A stretch of 43,327 nucleotides of DNA, taken from assembly GCA_021325655.1 (NCBI GenBank), contig JAJPGT010000066.1, forward strand, positions 1 through 43,327, read 5' to 3'. The position numbers were made by a program, and so were the translations under genes. The notes under the pieces are model-generated. The model was given only the letters and a program-made list of their open reading frames with translations, ran no database searches and was not told the origin of the DNA. The stretch is from Pseudomonadota bacterium (GTDB lineage: Bacteria; Chloroflexota; UBA6077; JAJPGT01). Positions 16,326-24,310 of this stretch are shown piece by piece (within the stretch, counting starts at the first letter, position 1; every line of letters begins with the position of its first letter).

Positions 16326-18188
16326 ATGGGTGACGCGCCAGCCGGCCCTGTCGCGTCGCAGAGTGCGCTTGACGGCGTGGTGCTCGGCGCCGAACCGGAG
16401 CAGAGCATCGCGCGTCTCCGCTCGGCGCGCGACCAGTTCCTTCGCTGCCACGAGCTAGCCCCCGGACTGCGGCCCGTCATCCAGCGCTCCTGGCCCCGGT
16501 GCCTGCAGTTCGCTGTCTCCCCTGACACGCGTCGGCTGGATACACTGGTGGCACCGCAGCTCGAGGCGCGCGTGCAGCGGGCTGTCACCCCGGTGCTGCG
16601 CCGGCTCGAAGACCTGGTCAGGAGTACCCGGGCAAGCGTGATCCTGGCCGACGCGGAAGGCACGGTCGCCGACGTGCGTGGCGAGCCCGACGTGCGGCGC
16701 CGCCTGGAGTCGATCTACCCGGTCCCCGGCGCCTCGCTCAGCGAGGCGGTGGCTGGAACGAACGCCATCGGGACCGCCATTGAGGAGGGGGGCGGGGTCC
16801 AGGTCTGGTCCGGCGAGCACTTCATCGAGGCGTTCCAGGGCTTCCTCTGCACCGCGATCCCGATCCGTGATCCCCTCAGCCGCAAGGTGCTGGCCATCCT
16901 CGACCTGACGGTCCGCGACCGCGACGTCTCGCCCTCCGTGGTCCAACTGCTCGCCAGGCTGGTCGCCAACGCTGCTACCGAGGTTGAGCAGGCCCTAGTG
17001 GAGCAGCTCGCAGCTCGGGAGCAGGCGCTGCTGTTCTCGTACCTGCGGGAGCTGCGGCGGCGCCACGCGGTGATCGCCTTCGATGGCCGGACGACGATCG
17101 CCAGCAAGGGCGCCCTCGGTCTGCTCGAGGAGGGGGACCTGGCCGCGCTCCTGGCCTACGCGGAGGAGACGATTCGCACCCATCACCGGCTGGAGCGACC
17201 GGTGATGCTCGGCTCCGGCCAGGTGGTGCAGCTCTCGGCCCGCCCCCAGTTCGACGGTGGCGAGTGCATCGGGAGTATCCTGCAGCTCAAGGCCGCGGCG
17301 GACGAGGCGCTCCGCCCGCCGGCAGTGGGCCTGGCCTTACCGCCCGCGCTCGACCCGTTCGCGGACCTGGTTGGCCAGAGCGCGGGGATGCGGCAGGCGC
17401 TCGAGCTGGCGCGCGTAGCGGTTGAGCAGGCGCTGCCAGCCTATCTGTTCGGCGAGCCCGGCACCGGCAAGTACGCACTGGCTCAGGCGATGGCCCACGC
17501 GACCGGCCTACCGAGCGCAACGGTGGAGTGTCGCGCGGTCCCCCCGCGGGCCCAGGGCTGGCTCGCCGAGGCGCGGCAGCGGCTCGGCGCTGGCGGCGTC
17601 CTGATCTTCCGCCACCTGGACGCGCTGAAGCCGTCCACCCAGCGGGTACTGCTGGCGCTGCTGAATGACGAGGTGTGCCAGCCACTACCGCGCCTGATCG
17701 CCACCGCCCAGCGGCCCGCGGTGCGATCCGGGCTGGCCCCAGCGCTGCTGCTGCGGTTCGCCGCAATTCAGGTCAAGCTGCCCCCACTGCGCGAGCGGCG
17801 CGAGGACATCGCCCCACTCGCCCAGACGATCCTGGAGCGCAGCGCCGGACCGCGCCGGCCACGGCTGAGCCCCGCGGCGCTCCAGGCGCTGGCGCAGGCC
17901 GATTGGCCCGGCAACGTCCAGCAGCTCGAGCAGGTCCTCCGCTCGGCGATGGCGGTGGCGCGGGGCGCCGAGATCGGGCTGCACGATCTGTCCGAGCAGC
18001 TCGGCAGCGCCGGCCGCCGTCCCAGACTCTCACGCCTGGAGGAGGCGGAGCTCGAGGCGGTGCGCGCCGCCCTGCGCGATGCACGTGGCAACCGCTCCCG
18101 GGCGGCGGCGCTGCTCGGCATCGGGCGCTCCACCCTCTATCGCAAGCTAGATGTCTACCGCTTGAAGGGCCTCGCCCCGCTGCTGTAG
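16326..18188 (+). CDS. AcoR-like enhancer-binding-protein homologue with degenerate AAA domain
   Basis: A 620-residue regulator built like the AcoR subgroup of sigma-54 activators. The N-terminal GAF-type sensor (about 90-225) contains PGASLSEAVAGTNAIGTAIEE and CTAIPIRDPL. The AAA domain (about 345-560) follows, with Walker A GEPGTGKY (376-383). The C-terminal Fis-type helix-turn-helix is RGNRSRAAALLGIGRSTLYR. The AAA part is degenerate: the ELFGHEKGAFTGA segment needed to contact sigma-54 is missing, about 25 residues lost around 400-415, and the Walker B acidic pair (normally LDE) reads FRH (428-430). It therefore probably activates sigma-70-type promoters by DNA binding alone. A palindrome 20 bases past its stop is its likely operator. 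Confidence 0.9.
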   Translation: MGDAPAGPVASQSALDGVVLGAEPEQSIARLRSARDQFLRCHELAPGLRPVIQRSWPRCLQFAVSPDTRRLDTLVAPQLEARVQRAVTPVLRRLEDLVRSTRASVILADAEGTVADVRGEPDVRRRLESIYPVPGASLSEAVAGTNAIGTAIEEGGGVQVWSGEHFIEAFQGFLCTAIPIRDPLSRKVLAILDLTVRDRDVSPSVVQLLARLVANAATEVEQALVEQLAAREQALLFSYLRELRRRHAVIAFDGRTTIASKGALGLLEEGDLAALLAYAEETIRTHHRLERPVMLGSGQVVQLSARPQFDGGECIGSILQLKAAADEALRPPAVGLALPPALDPFADLVGQSAGMRQALELARVAVEQALPAYLFGEPGTGKYALAQAMAHATGLPSATVECRAVPPRAQGWLAEARQRLGAGGVLIFRHLDALKPSTQRVLLALLNDEVCQPLPRLIATAQRPAVRSGLAPALLLRFAAIQVKLPPLRERREDIAPLAQTILERSAGPRRPRLSPAALQALAQADWPGNVQQLEQVLRSAMAVARGAEIGLHDLSEQLGSAGRRPRLSRLEEAELEAVRAALRDARGNRSRAAALLGIGRSTLYRKLDVYRLKGLAPLL

Positions 18189-18208
18189 CCACCCAGCCGA
18201 GCGGCGGG

Positions 18209-18253
18209 TGTCCCAATTTGGGACATTCCCGCCCGCGGCCACTTTGCTACGGT
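18209..18253 (+). promoter_or_regulatory. Palindromic operator plus extended -10 promoter for the LLM oxidoreductase
   Basis: TGTCCCAATTTGGGACA (18209-18225) is a perfect palindrome around a central T. Exactly 17 bases later comes TTTGCTA (18243-18249), containing TG-n-TACGGT, an extended -10. If TACGGT (18248-18253) is the -10, the palindrome centres near -43, the classic position for an activator touching polymerase. The same arrangement recurs upstream of the MBL-fold hydrolase at 22354-22398. The start codon of the controlled gene is about 108 bases downstream of the predicted start site. Confidence 0.65.
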
Positions 18254-18367
18254 CTGGCCAGGAGGGGCCCCGGCCCCCAGGGCTGCACGCGTGTGGGAGG
18301 GTGCAGAGGGAGCCACAGCCTTCAGCCGACTGGTGTCAGGCAAGCGCAGGAGAACAGGAGGTGTTCC

Positions 18368-19759
18368 ATGCTCGAGCTCGGGGTGTTTCACAACGGAGCC
18401 AGCGATCTTCCGAAGAAGATCACTCCTGACGGCATGGTGGTCAACGACGGGACGGTCGCTGATACGCACGCGAGCTTCCAGCGCGTGCTCATTGGGCAGG
18501 TGCGCCAGGGGATCCTGGCGGAGAAGCTCGGCTTCAACTACTGGTTCATGACCGAGCACCACTTCCAGCCGGAAGGGCCAGAGTTCAGCCCCAACCCGCT
18601 GCTGGTCGAGTCGGCGATCGCGGCGCAGACCCGGCGCATTCGCCTGGGCCAGCAGGCGAACATCATCACCTGGTGGGAGCCGGTGCGCCTGGCCGAGCAG
18701 GCGGCGATGCTTGACGTCATCAGCGGCGGCCGGCTGGAGTTCGGCATCGGCCGTGGCTACCAGCCGCGCGAGGCGGAAGTCTTCGGACACCGGCTCGGCG
18801 CGACCATTCAGGACCAGGAGCGGAACCGCGCCTATTTCCAGGAGGTCTACGAGATCATCCTCAAGGCATGGACGGAGCCGTCCTTCTCCTACCGGGGCCA
18901 GTTCTTCAGCATTCCGCCGAGCTGGACGAAGTGGAACCATAAGCAGACCATCGCCTACTTTAGCCAGCCCGGGGTAGGCCGCACGGTGGACCAGGTGCTC
19001 CATCTGGGTCCGCCCGACATGTACTCGGTCGGCAGTCCGATCATGGCCTCTACCACCACGCTGAAGGAGATCAGCCTCTTCCCTCAGCCGCTCCAGAAGC
19101 CATACCCGCAGATCTGGGAGCCGGTCACCAGCGAGCGCTCCATCCGCTGGTGCGGCGCACGGGGCGTGAACTGCTTCACCATTCCCGAGCCGACCTCGCG
19201 CCTGAAACGGAACGTCGAGATCTACTACGAGGAGTGCGAGAAGAACGGCTGGCCCGACCGGCTCGGCCGGGGCAAGTTCAAGTACGGCTGGGACTCAGAG
19301 AAGCGGCGCGGCTTCGCCCTCTCCCGCAATGTCTTCTTGCTCATGCCCGGCCAGGACCGCGACCAGGCCTGGCAGCGAGTGAAGATGGGCATGGAGCTGG
19401 AGTGGGACTACTACGGCCCGTTTGGCTTCGCCGCCGTGCTGGCCGAAGCCGACGAGCCGATGTACGACCTGCGGATGAAGGTGACCGCCGAGCTGCTGGC
19501 GCAGAAGGAGGTGCTGCTGTTTGGGACGCCCGACGAGGTCGGCGAGAAGATCCTGCGCATCAAGGACAAGGTGGGCTACGAGGACTTCTGCTTCGTCGGC
19601 TGGTTCGAGCTGGGCGGCTTCTCGACCGAGGAGATCGAGGAGCAGATGCAGTACTTCATGGAGTCCGTGGCGCCCGGCCTGCGCACTGCTTGCGGCGGGC
19701 AGCTCGAAAACCCCGAGGTAACGGTCGACCTGATCGCGCAGCCACGAGTGAAGGTGTAG
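18368..19759 (+). CDS. Luciferase-like (LLM) flavin-dependent oxidoreductase, long form
   Basis: A 463-residue TIM-barrel enzyme of the bacterial luciferase-like monooxygenase family, using reduced FMN or F420. Family hallmarks are EKLGFNYWFMTEHHF, PNPLLVESAIAAQTRRIRLG, PVRLAEQAAMLDVISGGRLE and the phosphate-binding FGIGRGYQPREAEVFG. A carboxy-terminal segment LLFGTPDEVGEKI and CFVGWFELGG is also typical. It is about 100 residues longer than common members, mostly from insertions around 195-245 and 290-350. ATG 18368 has AGGAGG 6 bases upstream. It stands alone between its operator-promoter and a hairpin terminator. It is probably the first oxidation enzyme of the regulon; the substrate is unknown. 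Confidence 0.9.
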   Translation: MLELGVFHNGASDLPKKITPDGMVVNDGTVADTHASFQRVLIGQVRQGILAEKLGFNYWFMTEHHFQPEGPEFSPNPLLVESAIAAQTRRIRLGQQANIITWWEPVRLAEQAAMLDVISGGRLEFGIGRGYQPREAEVFGHRLGATIQDQERNRAYFQEVYEIILKAWTEPSFSYRGQFFSIPPSWTKWNHKQTIAYFSQPGVGRTVDQVLHLGPPDMYSVGSPIMASTTTLKEISLFPQPLQKPYPQIWEPVTSERSIRWCGARGVNCFTIPEPTSRLKRNVEIYYEECEKNGWPDRLGRGKFKYGWDSEKRRGFALSRNVFLLMPGQDRDQAWQRVKMGMELEWDYYGPFGFAAVLAEADEPMYDLRMKVTAELLAQKEVLLFGTPDEVGEKILRIKDKVGYEDFCFVGWFELGGFSTEEIEEQMQYFMESVAPGLRTACGGQLENPEVTVDLIAQPRVKV

Positions 19760-19869
19760 CGGGCAGACCATCCGGGGGCGCCAGCGCCCGGGGCTACTCG
19801 CCTGCGCACTGGCGTCTTTGCTCTGCCGAAGGCGCGAGGGCGCAACCCGATCGCGCCCCCGTTCCGTGA

Positions 19870-19900
19870 GTGCGGGCCGCCGGTCCCCGGTGGCCCGCAC
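19870..19900. terminator. Bidirectional hairpin terminator
   Basis: Arms of 14 bases at 19870-19883 and 19887-19900, with one G-T-type mismatch and a 3-base loop. It lies between the convergent LLM and ribBA genes. Confidence 0.65.
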
Positions 19901-19950
19901 CGCCGCTCGCAGTCAGTGGACGCGGAGCGAGGGAAGAGCGCGGCGCGGGC

Positions 19951-21222
19951 TCAGCTCTGCAGCGCGTGCCACTCCGCCCGCACCGCTTCGGTCGACCAGC
20001 CAGCCCTGGAGAACAGGTAGCCGGGCAGGAGGTGGCCCATCCGCTCCCGCTTGGTCAGCAGGTAGCGGGCGTTGTTCGGGTTGGGCGGCGCCACCAGCGG
20101 GACGCGCTCGACCACGCGCAGCCCGCAGCGCTCTAACGCCGCCACCTTGTGGGGATTGTTCGTCAGCAGGCGGACCTCGCGAGCGCCGAGATCGGCCAGG
20201 ATCTGCGCCCCGAGCAGATAGTCCCGCTGGTCGGGCTGGAAGCCGAGCGTTCGGTTCGCCTCCACCGTGTCCAGCCCGACGTCCTGGAGGGCATAGGCGC
20301 GGACCTTGTTGTGCAGCCCGATCCCGCGCCCCTCCTGTCGCAGGTACAGCAGCACCCCGCGCCCCGCGGCGGCGATCGTCCGCAGCGCCAGCCGGAGCTG
20401 TGCGCCGCAGTCGCAGCGCAGGCTGCCCAGCACGTCGCCGGTCAGGCACTCGTCGTGGATCCGGGCCAGGACCGGCTCGGCGGTGGTCAGATCGCCGAGC
20501 GTGAGCGCAACGTGCTCGCCCGGGGACAGTGCCGAGGCGTAGGCGATCGCGGTGAACTCGCCATACGCGGTCGGGAGCCGGCTCTCCGCGACGCGCCAGG
20601 GGAGCTTCTCGTGCCGCCGCCGATAGGCGACGAGCTGCGCGACCGAGATGATCGACAGACCGTGGCGCGCGGCGAAGCGTTCGAGCTGGCGCAGGCGCGC
20701 CACGCTGCCGTCCTCGTTCAGAATCCGGCAGATCACCGCGGCCGGGTACAGCCCGGCGAGCACCGCGAGATCGACGGCTGCCTCGGCCTGAGCGGGGCGG
20801 GTTAGCACACCACCCTCGGCACAGCGGAGCGGGAACGTGTGCCCAGGCCGAGCGAGGTCCTCCGGACGAGTGGCGGGGTCGATGAGCGCCCGGACCGTCG
20901 CCGCCCGGTCGGCCGCGGAGATCCCGGTGGTCACCGCCCGCCGCGCCTCGACCGAGACTGCGAACGGGGTCTCCGCGCCGCCGTCGGCGCCCTCCCGGGT
21001 CATGAGTGGGATCTGCAGCTCGTCCAGCCGTTTGCCACTCATCGGGGTGCAGATCAGGCCGCAGGCGTACTTCGCCATGAAATTGATCGCCTCCGGCGTA
21101 ACGTGCTCGGCGGCGATCGCCAGGCTGCCCTGACTGTCCACATCCTCTTCGTCGTCGAGGATGACGACGAAGCGCCCGGCCTGATACTCGGCGATCCCCA
21201 TGCTGAGCGTGGCAAACGGCAT
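19951..21222 (-). CDS. ribBA: RibBA-type protein: intact GTP cyclohydrolase II, degenerate DHBP synthase domain
   Basis: A 423-residue protein for riboflavin precursor synthesis. The C-terminal half is a complete GTP cyclohydrolase II: zinc-binding [19 protein letters not shown] (three Cys), [20 protein letters not shown] and [12 protein letters not shown]. The N-terminal half has the DHBP synthase fold ([25 protein letters not shown]) but lost key residues. The acidic motif DDEDRENEGD reads [11 protein letters not shown], and the metal-binding His of GGHTEA is replaced (PAQAEA). It should release the diaminopyrimidine from GTP but not make DHBP. The ATG at 21222-21220 follows AGGAGAGAGG. No FMN riboswitch was seen upstream. 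It probably supplies flavin for neighbouring flavoenzymes. Confidence 0.88.
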   Translation of the reverse strand: MPFATLSMGIAEYQAGRFVVILDDEEDVDSQGSLAIAAEHVTPEAINFMAKYACGLICTPMSGKRLDELQIPLMTREGADGGAETPFAVSVEARRAVTTGISAADRAATVRALIDPATRPEDLARPGHTFPLRCAEGGVLTRPAQAEAAVDLAVLAGLYPAAVICRILNEDGSVARLRQLERFAARHGLSIISVAQLVAYRRRHEKLPWRVAESRLPTAYGEFTAIAYASALSPGEHVALTLGDLTTAEPVLARIHDECLTGDVLGSLRCDCGAQLRLALRTIAAAGRGVLLYLRQEGRGIGLHNKVRAYALQDVGLDTVEANRTLGFQPDQRDYLLGAQILADLGAREVRLLTNNPHKVAALERCGLRVVERVPLVAPPNPNNARYLLTKRERMGHLLPGYLFSRAGWSTEAVRAEWHALQS

Positions 21223-21316
21223 TGGCCTCTCTCCTCTCATGACGCCCGGTGACAGGCACGGACGCCGCGGCATGTGCTAGAGCAACTGTAACGTGTTTCT
21301 CGTCCGAAGGCGCGAA

Positions 21317-21360
21317 ACCCGGGCGCGGGCGGGTGGGCGCCCACCCGCCCGCGCCCGGGT
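21317..21360. terminator. 44-base perfect palindrome, terminator of MBL-fold gene
   Basis: Twenty-two bases at 21317-21338 are perfectly complementary to 21339-21360, all but pure GC. It lies 9 bases past the stop of the MBL-fold gene and upstream of ribBA, both on the minus strand. It would end or sharply reduce readthrough. There is no T tract. Confidence 0.65.
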
Positions 21361-21368
21361 GCGCTCGG

Positions 21369-22220
21369 CTACTCGTAGGTGTAGCCGGGGCTGAAGGGGT
21401 GGAACTCGATCTTCTGGAACTCCGTCTGCCCCCCCGGCTGAACCTTGATCCCAGTTTCGTCGTGGCCGGGGAACAGGAACGCGTTGGTGTCGGTTGCGAC
21501 ACGGCGAATCTTCTCGATGGAGGCCGCCCAGTGCGATGGATCCCACGTCACCGGGGTGCCGATGGCCGGCGGGCCGAGGGTCTCGTGGGTGTACATCGCG
21601 TCGTCGGTTAGCAGCACTGTGCCCGTACGGTCGAGCGGAACAACCAGGCCCACCGTGCCGGGGGTGTGGCCGGGCAGGCTGAGGATCCTGAGGCCCTTGA
21701 GGAGCTCTGTATCCCCGTACAGGAGCGTTGGCTTCTTCTCGGACAGGAAGGCCCAGTCCCTGCGAACGAAGAAGTTTTCCGCCGTCTGCACTTGCTGCAC
21801 GTGCTTGTACTCGTCCTCGTGGACCAGGATCGTCGCCCCGGCCCGCTCGAACATGCGCAGCCCGCCAGCGTGGTCACAGTGCAGATGCCCCTGGACGACA
21901 TAGCGGAAGTCCTCCGGCCCGAGCCCGAGCGACTTCAGGCGCGCTTCGAGGCAGACCTCGGGGGTAACACTCTGCAGGTTTACCAGGTTCAGCCAGTCCT
22001 GCAGCCACTCCTCGGGCCAGGTAGCCGAGATGCCAGTGTTCCAGAGCACCCGGCCCTCCGGGTGGTCGATGACGTAGGACACGGATGGACACTGGTACGG
22101 CCGCGGCCGCAGCTCGCCGCGCGCCAGCCGGTCCCAGTACGTCGCCGGGTCGGGATCTACCAGCATCTGGTAGTCCAGCTCCATGTAGCCGAGGTTGACG
22201 CCAGTCAGTTTGATTCCCAT
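21369..22220 (-). CDS. MBL-fold metallohydrolase, AHL-lactonase-like
   Basis: A 283-residue metallo-beta-lactamase-fold hydrolase. The metal motif is HLHCDHAGG (HxHxDH), with further ligands in SLPGHTPG, LLTDDAMY and LFPGHDE. The pattern resembles N-acyl homoserine lactonases and other lactone hydrolases, as does the N-terminal segment in which a strand with PVSYVI-like sequence precedes VLWNTGI. The ATG at 22220-22218 has GGAGGAAAG upstream. Its promoter carries the same operator as the LLM gene, so the natural substrate is more likely a lactone or ester made in this pathway than a quorum signal. That is an inference; the fold is certain. Confidence 0.88.
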   Translation of the reverse strand: MGIKLTGVNLGYMELDYQMLVDPDPATYWDRLARGELRPRPYQCPSVSYVIDHPEGRVLWNTGISATWPEEWLQDWLNLVNLQSVTPEVCLEARLKSLGLGPEDFRYVVQGHLHCDHAGGLRMFERAGATILVHEDEYKHVQQVQTAENFFVRRDWAFLSEKKPTLLYGDTELLKGLRILSLPGHTPGTVGLVVPLDRTGTVLLTDDAMYTHETLGPPAIGTPVTWDPSHWAASIEKIRRVATDTNAFLFPGHDETGIKVQPGGQTEFQKIEFHPFSPGYTYE

Positions 22221-22353
22221 GCTTTCCTCCCGCAGACAGATCGGGCGACATGAGTCCACGCGCCGGACGGCACCCCCGCTGCGCTCTGGAGCTCCCTCCC
22301 GAGACGTCCTCGCGCTCGAGTCCAGGCGGACGCGGTCCAGGCTGCTGCCTGCC

Positions 22354-22398
22354 ACGCTAGCAAAGCCGAGCAGCGGCGAAGTGTCCCAAATTGAGACG
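22354..22398 (-). promoter_or_regulatory. Second copy of the operator plus extended -10, for the MBL-fold gene
   Basis: On the minus strand CGTCTCAATTTGGGACA (22398-22382) matches the LLM operator at 15 of 17 bases. Exactly 17 bases further on lies TTTGCTA (22364-22358), with TAGCGT (22359-22354) as the -10. Spacing and the -10-proximal half site are identical to the copy at 18209-18253. Confidence 0.65.
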
Positions 22399-22431
22399 GT
22401 CGCCAGCGGGCTATCCGTACCGATGATGGGG

Positions 22432-23610
22432 CTACTGGTACTCTAGCGTCGCGGCCGTCAGCCCGCAGAGCAGCTTGCCCACGGTCTCCAGGCAGCGGTC
22501 GTTCGATGGCGGCATCACCGGGCCAGCCATTGCGTCGCGGTACCAGCGCTCCAGCGGCAGCTCTTTCAGGATGCCCCGCCCGCCCACCAGCCGGATCGCC
22601 CGTTCGGTGACCATCATCCCTACCTCGGCGCTGTAGTACTTGGCCTGGTTCACTGCCAGCATCGTTTCTGCGCGGTCGCCGCCCATCTTGGCGCGCGCCG
22701 CCTCGTCCAGCAGCAGCCGGGCCGCTCGCAGCGCTGTGCCCATCTCGGCTAGCGCCCGCTGCGTCACGGGATGGTGGCTCAACGGCTCCCTGGAAGGAGC
22801 GAACGTTCTGGTCTTCGCGTACTCGAGCAGGAACGCAAAGGCCGCTTCAGCGATCCCCAAGTACACCGCGGCGTAGCCGAGCGCGAAACCGGACAGGTCG
22901 ATGGTGAGGAGCTGGCCCGGGCTGCCGATGATCGCCTCCTGCTCGATGAAGCTGTCGTAGCGGATGGTGTGGCTGACGGTGCCGCGCATTCCGAGCGCGT
23001 CCCAGCGCTTCTCGATGGCGATACCGGCCCCCTGGCGTGGCAGCAGCGCGGAGACGATGCCCTCGCGCGCCGAGCTGGTCCCGGCGAGCAGTCCGGAGAT
23101 GAAGTAGTAGTCGGCCGCATCGCCGAGCGAGCAGAAGTGCTTCAGGCCACGTACCTGGTAGCCGCCGGGCACAGGGTGGAAGACTGTCTGGAGCGCCAGC
23201 TTGTCGCGGAAGCTCGATTCCGGCTCGCTGGTGATGGAGGCGACGAGCTTGCCCTGCTGAACCACCTCTCCGAAGTAGCGCTGCTTCTGGCTCTCTGTCC
23301 CGAGGGCATCCACGAAGGTGAGCACGGTGCAGTGCATATTGAAGGTGAGGGCCGTCGCCGGGCAGCCCTTGGCGATCTCCAGCAGGCAGAGTGCGTACGC
23401 CAGGGGATCGGCGCCCAGCCCGCCGTACGCGCGCGGGACCACCAGCCCCAGCAGGCCGGCCTGGCGCAGGTCGGCGTAGTTCTCGTAGGGGAAGGATGAC
23501 TGGGCATCGTAGCGCGGCGCCCGCGCCGCGAAGCGCTCGCGGGCGAGCGCCGCGACGGCCTCGACCAGCGCCGACTGCTCAGGGGCCAGGGGCGGAGACG
23601 GGAGCATCAT
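22432..23610 (-). CDS. Acyl-CoA dehydrogenase family protein
   Basis: A 392-residue FAD enzyme of the acyl-CoA dehydrogenase superfamily. It has the helical N-terminal domain (LGLVVPRAYGGLGAD), the beta-domain with SITSEPESSFRD and YQVRGLKHFCSLGDAADYY, and the C-terminal helical domain with AIRLVGGRGILKELPLERWYRDAMAGPVMPPSNDRC split over several helices. The more usual Glu catalytic-base region is not obvious, and the family includes flavin monooxygenases and nitroalkane oxidase-type enzymes. An acyl-CoA dehydrogenase role is therefore probable but not proven. The start is the ATG at 23610-23608 or the adjacent ATG. It is 85 bases downstream of the PPOX gene in the same direction and probably shares its transcript. 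Confidence 0.85.
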   Translation of the reverse strand: MMLPSPPLAPEQSALVEAVAALARERFAARAPRYDAQSSFPYENYADLRQAGLLGLVVPRAYGGLGADPLAYALCLLEIAKGCPATALTFNMHCTVLTFVDALGTESQKQRYFGEVVQQGKLVASITSEPESSFRDKLALQTVFHPVPGGYQVRGLKHFCSLGDAADYYFISGLLAGTSSAREGIVSALLPRQGAGIAIEKRWDALGMRGTVSHTIRYDSFIEQEAIIGSPGQLLTIDLSGFALGYAAVYLGIAEAAFAFLLEYAKTRTFAPSREPLSHHPVTQRALAEMGTALRAARLLLDEAARAKMGGDRAETMLAVNQAKYYSAEVGMMVTERAIRLVGGRGILKELPLERWYRDAMAGPVMPPSNDRCLETVGKLLCGLTAATLEYQ

Positions 23611-23695
23611 GGTACCCCATCACTGTACCAGCTTCCAGCGCTCGGTCTGTCGTCGCTGGCGCCAAGCCGCCCCCGCCCTCGGGCATCCTGAGACC

Positions 23696-24136
23696 CTAGT
23701 CCGAGCCCCAGCCACTGACGGCCTCGACGCGCACCCGGTACTGCACGCGCCGCTCGCCGGGGGCTCGGTATGGGTACACGTCCTGTCCGATGTACTTCTT
23801 GGACAGGCGGTTGATCCCCTCGCCCGCATCCTCTTCCTCGGAGAGCGCCTCGACCACGCGTCCGTGGATACTGACGTTGCGGTAGGGGTTGTTCGGATCC
23901 AGCACGCTGATGCTCACCCGCGGGTCGCGGGCGAGGTTGAGCGCCTTGGTTCGCCCCTCGGCGGTGTTCAGGATGATGTCGTCCCCGTCTATGTCCACCC
24001 ACACCGCTGAGGCGTGTGGCGAGCCATCCGGGTTGATGGTCGCCACGTGGACGAAGACCGGCGCCTGCAAGATCTGCCGCTCCTTCTCGCTCAGCTTGCG
24101 GTGTCGCGGAGTGATGTTTGGGTGCTGCCGGGCCAT
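23696..24136 (-). CDS. PPOX-fold (pyridoxamine 5'-phosphate oxidase-like) flavin/F420-binding protein
   Basis: A 146-residue split-barrel protein. FVHVATINPDGSPHASAVWVDIDG is typical in form of the TIGR03618-type F420-dependent group, followed by TKALNLARDPRVSISVLDP and a C-terminal YRVRVEAVSGWGS. Members reduce small organic substrates with F420H2 or FMN. The ATG at 24136-24134 has GGGAGGAGAC upstream. It precedes the acyl-CoA dehydrogenase gene and may be its reductase partner or act on the pathway intermediate. The cofactor cannot be decided from sequence alone. Confidence 0.85.
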   Translation of the reverse strand: MARQHPNITPRHRKLSEKERQILQAPVFVHVATINPDGSPHASAVWVDIDGDDIILNTAEGRTKALNLARDPRVSISVLDPNNPYRNVSIHGRVVEALSEEEDAGEGINRLSKKYIGQDVYPYRAPGERRVQYRVRVEAVSGWGSD

Positions 24137-24261
24137 CGTCTCCTCCCTGTTCCTCCCAGCGCAGCCGGCGCCAGGCCCTGCTCGCGGCTCTCCGCGCTAG
24201 AGAAGCCACCGCGGGAGCGAGGAGCTGGCACTCCATGGCGGCCGCGCTCCACACTGGAAAC

Positions 24262-24296
24262 GCGCGGGCTCCGGGCGCAGCGCCCGGAGCCCGCGC
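24262..24296 (-). terminator. Perfect 17-bp hairpin terminator after ABC binding-protein gene
   Basis: Arms 24262-24278 and 24280-24296 are perfectly complementary around a single A. It begins 15 bases past the stop of the substrate-binding protein gene on the minus strand. Confidence 0.65.
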
Positions 24297-24310
24297 AACG
24301 CCCAAAGGAG

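Noticed and set aside
18230..18250. Sigma-54 -24/-12 promoter before the long LLM gene
   Set aside because: TTGC is present, but the GG dinucleotide is at the wrong distance (9 instead of 12 bases), and the second copy upstream of the MBL-fold gene also fails.
21223..21316. FMN riboswitch upstream of ribBA
   Set aside because: The 94-base gap is too short for the element, and none of its conserved segments is visible.
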